NCBI GenBank assembly: GCA_015680685.1
Contig: MNCI01030643.1
Coordinates: forward strand, 313,279-377,278
Source: Gnetum montanum
Lineage: Eukaryota > Streptophyta > Gnetopsida > Gnetales > Gnetaceae
DNA length: 64,000 nt
Direction: 5' to 3'
Shown: positions 34,369-45,256 of the stretch, piece after piece
Numbering within the stretch: the stretch's first letter is position 1
Layout: each line of letters starts with the position of its first letter
Notes under the pieces: model-generated
Databases searched by the model: none
The model's input: only the letters and a program-made list of their open reading frames with translations
Told to the model about the DNA's origin: nothing
Made by a program: the position numbers and the translations under genes

Positions 34369-35330
34369 ATGTCATCCATGTAATCTAGATTGATGGGATG
34401 ATCAATAGTTATCTTAGAATTGACTACTATGTCATCCATGTAATCATTGAGTCTCTCTAGGAGGCAGTCACTAAATATGTAGGTCATGGCTCGTTGATAG
34501 GTTGCTCTGGCATTTTTGAGACCAAAGGGCATCATAGTGTAACAAAAGGTTCCCAAAGGAGTCACGAACATAGTTGTCAACTAATGCTCTATGTTGATGT
34601 GAATTTGATTGTAACCTGAGAACCCATCCATAAAGGATAATAAAGCATGACCAGCCATAGTGTCAATAAGTTGGTCGATACTCGACAATGAGAAGTCATC
34701 TTTAATCGTTACTTTGATTAGATCTCGAAAGTCTATATAGATTCATATACCTCTCATTTTCTTAGAGACTACAACGATGTTTGATACCCACTTTGAGTAA
34801 TTGACCATGTGAATGAAGCCTTCTTGGTATAGCTTAGTAATTTCATCACGTATGACGATTTCTAGTTTAATTTTTCGAGCCTTTTTTTTAACCGGTTTGA
34901 TACGTGGATCCAAGACAATGTTATGTTGTATTAACCATGGGTCTAAGCCCAGCATGTCATTATAGGACCATGTGAACACTTTGACGTTGTTTTGGAGGAC
35001 TTTAGATACATCCCTTTACATTTGTTGATCTAGGAGGGACCTAAGTTTTCGTGTCCTTATTTCCCCCTTGGATGTCATTACTAGTACTTCGACGAGAGAG
35101 TCCTTGATCACATCCCAAACCTCTAAGTCTAAGGCTTGGACCAGATGTTTGGGCCAATCTAGGGATGTTTCTAGGGATGCTAAAGTGTTATCAGTGGATG
35201 ATTCCCTAGTCTATTGACTCTAAGTTTAGATGTCTTGCAAGCTTTCCATGAGGACCTTTCAAGGTTAGAAGTGAATGTAGATCTTGCTACATAGCCATTT
35301 TGTTCAACCTGCCACAATAAGAGAAAGCCA
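34369..35330 (-). pseudogene. E4 reverse transcriptase, truncated
   Basis: The - strand reads FTWSYNDMLGLDP, EIVIRDEITKLYQEGF, WVSNIVVVSKK, DDFSLSSIDQLID, LSFMDGFSGYNQI, GTFCYTMMPFGL and the active site YMDD (near 34435). It then stops being RT: a copy of the YMDD-coding bases (34369-34385 repeating 34429-34445) sits at the junction of a ~0.8-kb deletion. The upstream edge is unclear; a splice-acceptor-like TTTCTCTTATTGTGGCAG on the - strand lies near 35330-35313. Confidence 0.86.
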
Positions 35331-35434
35331 AGTCAAGTGATACATTTTTGTAGCAATAGCACATAATAAACATTTGCAAAGAAACAATGGAACATGAAGT
35401 AATTGTCGACTATTCGGTCAAGTTCGCAAGTTGC

Positions 35435-35755
35435 CAGTTTAAGCTCTTGGTGGACTATGAATGAGTTTGAACATGCGAGGGACATTAACTTTGTGAATTT
35501 AAGATCATGGCAGATAGTAACATTGCAAAATCTAGTTTAAAATATGAAATAGGTATTAAAGCTACCTATTTAAGGTCATGGCGGACCATACTCATGCCAC
35601 AATGTACATCAAAATGTAAAGCGAGGTTGCTAGTTTAAGGTCTTAGTAGACCATTAACAGGTGGAGTTCGAGAACTAAGGTCACTAGTTTAAGGTCTTTG
35701 CAGCGCATTAATGGGTAGGCTTTGTAAAGGTCACTAGTTTAAGATCTTTGTAGAC
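35435..35755. repeat. Hairpin array c2 of E4
   Basis: Six units. Clear hairpins: 35574-35587 GGTC-ATGGCG-GACC and 35639-35652 GGTC-TTAGTA-GACC. The others (near 35440, 35500, 35692, 35740) have mismatches. Lies between the RT start (-) and the TATA box of the + strand gene. Confidence 0.83.
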
Positions 35756-35947
35756 TGTAGCGGGTAGGCTATGTAAAGATTGGTTGCTAATTTCATATAG
35801 GACAAAATTTCTGGTTGGGCCACCCTATTATGTTGCAAGAAATGATGCTACGCTAGAGCGGGATTGTGACACAATGGTGCTACGCCATACAAGGCATCCC
35901 ACATTACTCAAGGTGTGAAAATGGTAAGTTCTTTTCATCACATCGGC

Positions 35948-35955
35948 TATAAATA
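35948..35955 (+). promoter_or_regulatory. TATA box of the E4 opposite-strand gene
   Basis: TATAAATA in GGCTATAAATAGGGGG on the + strand, 119 bases before the ATG at 36074. Spacing suits a transcription start near 35980. It lies inside the element, not in an LTR, and points away from RT. Confidence 0.6.
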
Positions 35956-36073
35956 GGGGGTTTACCCTTGGTAAACTTGTCATTTTCATTGTCAGAGTGT
36001 AGAGCCCTGCGATTGTGCCAAGAGAGAGAGTGAAGCAATGTAGTATAGCAGCTGAAAATTTGTGAGTAAGAAA

Positions 36074-39000
36074 ATGGCACCCAAAGGCAAACGTAAGCAC
36101 CAAGGACTCACTAAGGTGGAAGAAATCATTATTGTGATGAAATCTATGTCTTTTTCCATTGTTTTGATTACCATTTTGGTCGCTACACTGCCGTTGTTGC
36201 TGGTTGGCCACAATAGCTATATAGAAGTTACGCTACAACTGCATGCAGTATTGCTTCAACCGCCATTGTTGCAACCACCTGGTCATGGGGGTTTGGGCAA
36301 TTTTGGATAGCTTAGAACAAAGTTAGCGTAGCATGCCACCTTTAGGAGGGTTTGACCATCTATGAGATTTGACAACATGACACTTGTTTAATGTAGCGTA
36401 GCGCTAGTTATTTTGTACAAAAAGAGTATGGTTGAGATGACTGTAGTGCAGTGAATTATTTCTTGTCTGAATTTTGTAATGTTTTTATAACGATATGTCG
36501 GTGTGTCGTAGAGTTTTTTAGGTTTTTCGTGTCACTAAGCTGTTGAATCTATAGCATTGCTATATTGCTAAATTTATTTTTGCTAAGTTTGCTACGTTGC
36601 CATGTCTTTCATGATAATATGTTGGTTATGTTATTATGTTATTGCACGTTTGTCTGTTCTTGTTTCTTTGCTACGTCATGTGTCATGCGTTTGCATCTAG
36701 GTGTTGTTGCATTGTGTGAGGCTTGATGACTCTGCTACGCTGCAGGTATCACGTTGCTATGTTGTGTATACTTTTTAGTCTTTTCGTTTTTTTATTTGAG
36801 AGATATTTGCGACTGGTAGGTCCTGTTATGCTATATGCAAAGAAAGTATCATGCTATGCTATATGAAATCATAGGGTTACGCTACACTACATGTAAATCT
36901 CACTCATACACAGTGCTAACATTTGATGTTTCATTGTGTAGGGTCATGTTGAAGCTTATTTTGATTATCCTAGAGATTGTGGGAGTCCTATGCTACCATA
37001 GCAAACTAGTGGCCAATGTCCCTCCTACCCATGCACGTGTGGGGTGGCAGATGATCTGGTTCTGGGAGGGTGCATGGAACTTCCTACAGTTCCTCCTCCA
37101 CCACTTTAGTGTGATCGTTTGGTCACACTTATCAGTAGAGATTGTAGCCATAATCATAGAAACCCTATTGCCCAGGACAAATCGAGGCATTCTAAAATTT
37201 TTAACTGATGGTTCAATTGGGGGCAATCAGGCAGAAGATTCCAACCAATGCCCAAAAATTTTGAGATGCTTAAGCTAGATCTAGGAGATGTTGGAGTATA
37301 AGTGTTATCACTTATACAACACGTTATTCGTTGCCTGTCACATGGGCACCTACTTTCAGAACCCACCTAGGACTATTTATTATGTCGATGGGTGAGTTCT
37401 ATGAAGGTACTTTGTTGCACTATGTAATCCATGCTATGCTAGACACAAGCATTAACAATGTGTGCTTCCAGGTTTTTTATTGACAAGAGTCATCTCCACG
37501 GTGATACCGATGCTTTGGTGTTGGCACAGATGGCCCTGCAGGAGTTTTCCTCTACTAAGAATGTGTGTGTCGGTGTAATAGGCCAATTTGGAGATGAGTT
37601 CAAAACCTATCCAACCTAGTATTCCAAATTTTATGGGAAGTGTAAAGAAGCCAGTTGGTTGGACAAGGAGTGGGCATCCCTTAGGTTGCTCACTGTTGAA
37701 GACGTGTTGGTGGATCTCCCACCATTTTCCACACCGTTTAAACCTGGTACGCTAGACCGTGAATTTGTTGTTGTATGTTCAAGTGATGCTCATTCTTTCT
37801 TGCTAAACTTTTTTTATTTTTATTTTGCAAGCTGTTTCAGTGACGAAGAAATCCCAAGAGGTGATCGCCTCTGGGCGCAATGAAACCAACCTCTTTTTCA
37901 AGTACGAGGAGGTGGAGGAGACCCAGTGTTGGCTTTGCAATGGGGCCCCAACCATTCTTGTCCAAAACCTTTAGGAGGTCAGGCTCATGAATTTTTTTTC
38001 CATCAACCTAAATGTCCCACCTACCAAAATTCTTTTCCTAGCTAACTCTTTCTTTGAGAAAGTGGACTGCTTTCACACACGTGTTCACGATGTGCGAGTG
38101 GTGTTTGAAATCAACAACCAATTATTCGTGGATCTTTTTAGCATCCCTTCTAATGGTCTCCCCATGGGAGAAAAATCTAAGAAAGATTCACACCATCAAG
38201 GGGACATTGAGGAGTGGCTAGGGGTGGCAAAGGATCGGAAGGGGATCTACATTAAGAAGGTCAGGCTATGGGTGGCCAAAATGGTTTACCCTGTCTTTCG
38301 TGCTCGTGCCTTCCCCAAGCTACTGTCCCAAGGAAAAATCATTTGCATTGTGAAAGCTTGGATAATGAGGGATGTCATGGAATAGGAGACTCATTACAAT
38401 TCAACAAAACACCTTTGCAAAGGCATGTAGGCTAAAATGATCAAGCTTCACGGGAAGCTTGAGTCTCATTTCAACGTGCATCATGTCTTCTTCATAGCCT
38501 ACTTGCAGCACTTTGTAGAATTCTTAGTAGTTCATGAGAGTGGGGTCTGGGTACTACAAGATCATAACCAGATTTCCAAACTATGGATCTGCCAATTCTT
38601 CTATACCACTCAAACTCAGGACCCCCCAAAAGTTATTGGGGAATCATTTTCAATGACAACCAGGGATCGGGTGGCACATAACTTTCATGCCTAGGACAGC
38701 ATGGGAGAGGCATCCCCCATTACCATTAGTAATGTGACAAGGGGGGAATGCCTCATTGTAGAGACATTGACAACTAAGTTGCAATGCAAGAGATCCCTCC
38801 TAGTTAAGGAACCTCCCTGCACCAATGAAGAAAGAGGAAAGAATCTTCAGCTCAAACTTCATAGAGTTTAGCCTTCGATTGGTAAATTTTTTTTATTAAC
38901 ATTCTCTACGTTGTGTTACGCTAGGTAGCATTGCACAATGTAGCATCTACTTTAAGTTGGTATAATTTACTTACTACAACTATGCTTTATTAGCCGAGGA

Positions 39001-40733
39001 AGAAGGGAAAGAAGGGGAATAAGAGGTAGTGGCCCCTACAATAGGGGTGACTAGCAAAAATTAAGAGGCTCCAGTCACAGAGGAAAGGGCCTTGACCAAT
39101 GAAGAAGGGGCTCATACTATAGAAGAAAGGGCCTCAGTAGGTTAGGAGGAGGCCCTTTCCGATGAAGAGGAGACCCCTATTGATGAAGAGGAGGCCCCTG
39201 CTGATAAGGAAGAGACTCCTGGCAATCAAGAAGAGGCCCTTGCTAATGACCCTTTCATGAAGAGTAGTTTAGTACCAGAAGGGCACATGAGCATTGAGGA
39301 TGCTACTACGTTATTGGGTTAGCTAGAAGGAGAGGGGATTCATTTTGATGCTGGTGAGTTTGACCACATATTTGATAGTGTGCCGATGGGCGACCCCCCT
39401 GCTATCACCACTGAGGGTTTACTGGGTAGGAGCTTTACGCTATCATTTACGTTATTCATTAGATCTATTATGGTTCTCTCCACTATGGCTAACATGTTCC
39501 ACTATGCAGCTAACACCACTATTGATACCTTTGGCCTATCCTCGATCCACCTGCTACCATGGATCGAGACCCCTCGACAAATTTACTTTCATGGAAGGGA
39601 TGGTCAACGACATGATCGACTGTCTTAAGCAAATCAACCCTGAAGTGGGTAAGTTAAAATGCTATGCTAGACTCTCTAAATTATTGTTACTTCACTATGC
39701 CACTATGACTAATGCATTTCTATGTGCAGTTGGTAGCCTCTCGCCTTAAGTGGGACCCTAGGCAAGCAGTTGAGGTCTACGTCATGCCTAAAATTCCACT
39801 AGAGGTGACCAAAGTACCTCGTCGCATATATGACAAAGCAAGCCAATGTGTGTTGTACTCGACACACTCCTTGTGGTAATGTAGGCATGTGAATGAAGAC
39901 CTCTGGAAAAGGATATAGAGGCTTGAGAAGGAGAAGGCTAACTTGACAACGGAGGTGGGAGATCTTTAATCTAGGAATGAATTCCTGTTGCCCCGAGACA
40001 CCAACGATTGTAGTTGGCGCATGGTTGTCATCAACTATGCAAGGTATTGGATGGTCGTGCTATGCAAAAATGAGGCCACTCATGAAATAATAGAATAGAG
40101 CATGCAAATGGAATTGTTAGCCCAGAAGAATCAAGATTGGAAGGATTATAGTGCAAAAGTTTACAAGTGGGGGCAGACATAGAAAAACCAAAAACATATG
40201 TATAAACTAGAACATGCCACCTACCATAAGAAATACCAAGATGCCTCTATCAAGTTACATACTTATGAGGTAGTTCTTGACATTATTGGTGCTTCTCGGG
40301 CTTACAACACGTTCATGCAATAGGTGACAGTGAGTGAATCTCCCAAAAGGAAAATGACCTTTTCCACAGGTGAGACCACCACATCCACCTTTTCTCCAGG
40401 ACCAACAAGATGGACAACCATAGAAAAGGAGAAAGCTGTAGCAAGCACTGATATGGACAATAGAAATTGGGCCGATATTATGGAAGAGGAGATCTTACAA
40501 CGTCTAGTGGCAGGCCTAGATCAGATACCCCTCGAAATAGATGTGGGGCCATCTCGGGTCAGTCAGTCTTTAGTGTTGTGATAATTTATTTTATTTGAGT
40601 CTTTATCGTAACTTTAACTGATTACTTCATTTCCCTTGTGGTACAGAATCCAGATGAAAACATAGGACCTAATGAGGTAGGGGGGATGGAGCGGGCGAAG
40701 GGTCATAGCATAGCAGTGAAGCATTTTATTTAG
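36074..40733 (+). pseudogene. Opposite-strand spliced gene of E4 (copy 3), most complete
   Basis: The ATG at 36074 (MAPKGKRKHQGLTKVEE) is the first downstream of the TATA box. The first exon and a long first intron to ~36945 are guesses. Supported introns: 37392-37471, 37747-37840, 38882-38993, 39649-39736, 40558-40646, phases 2, 1, 1, 1, 0. Exon reading: NPPRTIYYVD|GFFIDKSH, LDKEWASLR, FKP|VTKKSQEV, FVDLFSIPS, QGDIEEWLGVAKDRKG, VYPVFRARAFPKLL, an acidic repeat (DEEETPIDEEEAPADKEE, ~39150-39210), DA.QLVASRLKW-type block, coiled coil (~39890-39980), end at 40731-40733. Only a few stops per exon. Function unknown; a plant retroelement 'transposon protein' domain is possible. Confidence 0.72.
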
Positions 40734-40879
40734 ATTCTCACAAAAAATATTGTAAACATTATTGATTAATGAAATATGAAGAGATTTATTTTATTTTGGC
40801 TTATGTTGTATTTATTTTTTATGTTATTCTTTATCTTTTTATTTTATTAATTAAAATCCTTGGGAGCGTCTCATTTTAG
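40734..40879. other. E4 spacer after opposite-strand gene
   Basis: AT-rich, TTATTTTATT-rich, in the place of a plant 3' UTR. Nothing else seen. Confidence 0.4.
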
Positions 40880-41040
40880 TTTTAGGCCATTTCAGGCTGT
40901 AATAATAGTTTAGGGCCATTTCGGGCCATAATAATAGTTTAAGGCCATTCTGAGCCATCACTAGTTTTAGGCCATTTCAGGCCATCGTGATGGTAATGAA
41001 ATTTTTTGCTAGTTTTACGCCTTAGCGAGTCATGGTGTGA
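40880..41040. repeat. Hairpin array c1 of E4
   Basis: Five units: 40885-40898 GGCC-ATTTCA-GGCT (one G-T), GGCC-ATTTCG-GGCC (near 40914), GGCC-ATTCTG-AGCC (one mismatch), GGCC-ATTTCA-GGCC (near 40970), and a decayed CGCC unit near 41018. Confidence 0.85.
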
Positions 41041-41423
41041 TGTAAATAATGGATGTGAGGTGAATGGTTTAAAGAATGATTCAAACACTTAATGTAATTG
41101 AATGAATGTGTAGAAAACAAATAATAACCATATGATAAGCGTTAATTGGGTTGGGAGCAGGGGAATTGTTACGCTACATGAGTAACGATCATCCTCGCAA
41201 CTATTTTCTAACCCATCATGGGCTTGGTGATGCATAAGGCTTAGGGGCTTTGTTGCAGTCTTCTTCTATATCGTTATCTACCACTTGAAAAGGCCACTTG
41301 AAAAGGTAATTCGGCCCACACAGTTTCATTTTTTGAACCGGCATCTTAGGCTAGCTCCTTTGCCAAGCAATTAGCTTCGGTGGAGATAGGTGCTTCATTC
41401 TTAAAGGTTATTACCTCTGAACC
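41041..41423. other. E4 spacer between hairpin array and protease
   Basis: Matches E1 3929-4121 in place. The protease tail on the - strand (EAPISTEAN, LAKELA) can be followed down to about 41340. Nothing else seen. Confidence 0.4.
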
Positions 41424-42120
41424 TTACTCCATATTAACATTGTTTATTACTTGGGTGGCCATTTCATCACCATAAATCACCACCTCCCTACCTGCGTAAG
41501 GTAGGTGGATTTTTTGATGTATGGATGAAGAGACGACCCTAAGTTGGGCTAACCATGACCTCCCCAAGATTAAGTTAAACCCAGGAATCTCTTCTATCAT
41601 GATGAATGTTGCATTTGTGGGGAACTGGTCCCCTGCCAAAAAGTTAATGTGGATGATCCCTTTTACCACCACCCATGCTCCGTTGAACGACTTCAGATAT
41701 GAAGTTGTCATGGGTTTGATTTGATCTACCAAACCTAGCTTGTCCACTATGGGGAACGGGATGACATTTGTAGTAGCCCTTTCATCAACATGTACTCTTT
41801 GGATCTTGTGCTAACTAACCCGAATTATGATCAATAGGGGTGCTATTATGGCTTGGCCCTTCTCAGGATCATCCTTAATGGACTTGTCACGAAATGTCAA
41901 CTGAGATGGCCACGGTTGTTCAGGTGTAGAAGGAAGCATGATCACGTGGATTGCTTTCTTCTTTGCCAGCATGTTTTCATTAACCAATATAGATGTTAAC
42001 ATATGAACCAAGTCTTCCTGGTGTGCGGTGGAGGTCATTACTAGGTCATACAGGCTCAAAGTTGTATTATTTTGTTTTAGAGCCTATTTGACTTGAGTAA
42101 GAACGTTTAAAAGGTCCTAT
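41424..42120 (-). pseudogene. E4 protease
   Basis: The - strand reads SLYDLVMTSTAHQEDLVHML, then the active-site region HVDERATTNVIPFP, where the D-G of the motif in E1/E2 (VDDGA) is E-R, then LGLVDQIKP, YLKSFNGAWVVVKG, EIPGFNLILGRSWLAQLR and IHQKIHLPYAGREVV. The loss of the Gly next to the catalytic Asp would inactivate it. A stop (TAG) lies just before the active site. Confidence 0.86.
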
Positions 42121-45012
42121 ACACTTTCTTGTTGTTTGCTACCCTTCTCCTCCTCCATTCATCCTAGAAGAAGAATTTCTTGAGGAGGAGGAGTTTCAGG
42201 TTTGGGGCTAGACATTTTTGGGAAGGATGGTAATGATTGTGTGGGCATAGTGGCATCAGTTGTTGATGATGAGGGGGGCGTACACACAAAGGATGAGGGA
42301 GTAGGCCTCGGAGGACCTGAAGCAGTAAGTTTCTTGGTCGTTTCATCTATTAGAGGCTTTTCCCATTTCTTTGAATGTGAAGTTTGTGATGTCTTCTTAG
42401 GTTGGCTCTATGTGATGGGGGTAGTTGAGTGTTTTGGTCCCCTAATAACAAACAATTCTTGTAGCATTAGCGCGAGTGGTGAGGCAGCCCCGAATATGAA
42501 GGGTGCAAGGGCGGACATTCGAGGAGGAACCTTGAGGACGAATGGCTATTGCAGTGTCTTTTTTGCCATTGTTGATGTTTCCATGCTACGTTGAGGCACA
42601 CAAACCATAAACAACTATTATGATGGTTCCAGATTACAGTCTATGCCAATTGTGTTGATAATGTACCCCACATTGTTAGCGTTGAGGGGGTCCTTGTAAA
42701 CATGCATGGATTTATTTTCAGGGTAGACAGGGTTTCTTTCATCTAGAATCAACTTCCCTTGATCAATCATCTGCTAGATGTCATCTTTTAGTGCTAGATA
42801 ATAATCCTTGTCATGACCACAAAGTTGATGGTAGTGCTAGATGTCATCTTTTAGTGCTCCAGCCTAAAGTTCTTAGGAACTAGCAGCTCATTGGGCATAG
42901 CCAAGAAGGGGTTCCTAAGGAACTTGTAGTACCATTGATGTTGTTTGGTTTCCTCCTTGGACATCCACTTATGTTGGATGTACCCAGACCCCAACACTTG
43001 CTTCAAAAGTTCTAAAGGCTTGATGGGAAAAGGGGTGTACTTGGAGCGATCTTTATGCTCGAAGTTGTGTTTAGGCTGGGTCGATGGCCTTGGTGCTGAT
43101 GTGGAGGGTTGGGTAGTGTTAGTTGAGCGAGGCATAGGGTTAGTTGTCGTTGTGTTTACCTTTTTGTTATTGTTGTTGTTGGGTTTTACCTCATTTTCCA
43201 TGGTGGCCATCATGGCTATTGCATCTTTGCCCTTCTCTTTATCCTTTTTGGTATATGCATTCTTGTACGTGACATAGGCTAAGTCTTTACTGGTCTTGAC
43301 CGCATCTTGGATGCTCTTTATCTGGGCAAAAGATTGATTGAGAGAGTGTGGGACTAGGTAATACAACTTGGATTTGATGAAATCATTTACCACCCCCATG
43401 AAGATGGCTAGCAAATGGGCCTCCGCGATAGGCTCATGGATCTCATTCAAGGTAGCACTCCACCGCTGTATAAACTTTTGTACCAACTCTAGTGGGTCCT
43501 TCTTAAGGTTCATCAACTAATCCAATGCGACTTCGAGCTTCAAGTCATACTTGAAGTGGGTCACGAACTGGGTCAGTAGCTCCTCCAGTGTTGAGATGAC
43601 GGTGTGTGATACTAGTGTAAAGCTTTTCCTATCATAGACATAGTGAAAACGTGAATAATATTATGCGAAAACTGCTACGATAGCAAATATTCAGATCTAA
43701 ATGTGACCAAATGCATGTTAGGATCGCCCTCCCTGTTGTATTTTGTGAAGTGGGGGAGTGGCATCCCAGGGGGTAACGTGATCATAGGAACGATCGAGCT
43801 GATGGGGTCATCATCATAGAAATCCGTGACTTACACTATGTTAGAACTAGCGGCTTTGAGGCACTTGATCTCTTCAGTGAGGGTCTAGATAAGTTGGAAC
43901 ACTTGATCCAGACCTAAAGATGATGTAGACAATTGTGGGGTTGTAGGGGCAACCATCGTTGGTGACATAGTAGGGATAGTGGCCTGGCCCATAGGGGGTG
44001 CGGTTGGGGTCGCCCCTACAAAGGGTGTTAATTATGAGGTTCACCACCTAGTGGGTGGTGCTATCGGAGTGGCAGCTACTAGTTGTACAATAGGGTTAGT
44101 CTTTTGCAGGGCTGATGTTATGGGCCATAGCCCTAGGCTTGACTGTGACACTTGCGGGACTTGGTATGCTTGGTGGTAAGGGTAATGTAGCATTTGGGAG
44201 GGTTGCAAAACAGGGAGTGAAGTAGTTGGGGTCCACCACGTGATTGGGGAAGGGCCTACCACTAATGGTGGAATAGGTGTAGATGATGTGATTGGAGTGG
44301 GGGCTCCATGTAGCTATGAAGTAGATGCAGTGTGCATGTAGCACAACATAGCTGTGATTCGCACTTGGTACGAGGATGGGACAGAATGAGGAGGGAGAGT
44401 GCCTAGGAATGAAACTGAGGGAGGAGCATTTTGATATGTTGAGGGTTTAGAATGGTTGCCCATGGCTGATGAAAATGTATATTATGGCTAAGTGGTGGTA
44501 ATCACAAAGGGGACTGATGCAAAAAGCAAGTTTGACTTGAAGACCATGGTGGGAAGGATGGTCGTAGGGTAAGTCTGGCCACCACCCTCAGATTGGGAGT
44601 CTAGGTCTTCCTACCCATCTTGAAATGCTTCATCTTAATGGGATGTTGTATCCCACTCCCTAGATTTATTGACCTACATCAGCTGGTCTAAGATCCACTA
44701 ATACATTTTCGTTAGAGGGATGGTAACGTCAAGGGTAGGGACAAATTCCCTCCCATTCCAATGAAGGAACTAAAAGTTGTGTTTATCCTCGAGTTCTTGA
44801 TGATCCAGGGGCAGATTTTCCTGGATCTTTGTGTAGAGGAAGTCGTAATGCTTTGCATCTTGGGCCAAGAATGTAGGCAATAGATGTCTGATCTCAAGGG
44901 ACTGGCATGGTGCCAGCACCAAGCTAGGTGGCCGCTTGGCACCCATGGTGCTTTGAGCCAAGAAAGGATCCTTAAGGCTTGAGGTGGAAATAGTAGTTGT
45001 TGAGAGAATCAT
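42121..45012 (-). pseudogene. E4 gag and linker
   Basis: Start ATG 45012-45010 (MILSTTTISTS). The - strand reads FLAQDAKHYDFLYTKIQENL, a Pro-rich middle (44344-43930), VTDFYDDDPISS, FTKYNREGDPNMHLVTFR, LELVQKFIQRWSATLNEI, KSIQDAVKTSKDLAYVTYK, an Asn-run (KPNNNNNKKV), YTPFPIKPLELLKQVL and PNELLVPKNFRL. The knuckle that should follow is damaged: a 23-bp stretch at 42773-42795 is repeated at 42836-42858 across it. A Pro/Ser linker leads to the protease. The frame 43516-42851 is open for 221 codons. Confidence 0.87.
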
Positions 45013-45232
45013 TTTTGCATGATAGAAGGGGAAATTGCAAATGAGAAACACAAAAATCAATAGGTGATCAGAGGCTTTTTGTCCTGCCAGGTTTCAAAGG
45101 AACCATCGTTGTGACCAATTTGCATCACACGATGTGTAAACAAACACAAAAGGGTGTCACATTTACACTAGTGCATGATAGGGTATGGAGAGCATGTAGG
45201 ACTACCCGTAAGATGCAGAAAGAGCACCAAAA
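45013..45232 (-). other. E4 5' leader
   Basis: One copy of the leader unit duplicated in E1 (45070-45230, ...CAAAAGGGTGTCACATTTACACTAG). No frame supported. Confidence 0.7.
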
Positions 45233-45251
45233 GGCCCTCCTTCTATCACCA
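45233..45251 (-). promoter_or_regulatory. E4 primer-binding site
   Basis: On the - strand TGGTGATAGAAGGAGGGCC, five bases after the LTR. Variant of the E1/E2 site. Confidence 0.8.
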
Positions 45252-45256
45252 AAAAC

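Noticed and set aside
35828-36211. 127-codon frame on the - strand, Gln/Asn-rich.
   Set aside because: It overlaps the promoter and first exon of the + strand gene, contains the TATA region, and has no match at the same place in E2.
8829-41040. Regularly spaced repeats with variable inserts could suggest a CRISPR array.
   Set aside because: The repeat is short and imperfect, the variable part is self-complementary, there are no cas genes, and the setting is a plant retroelement.
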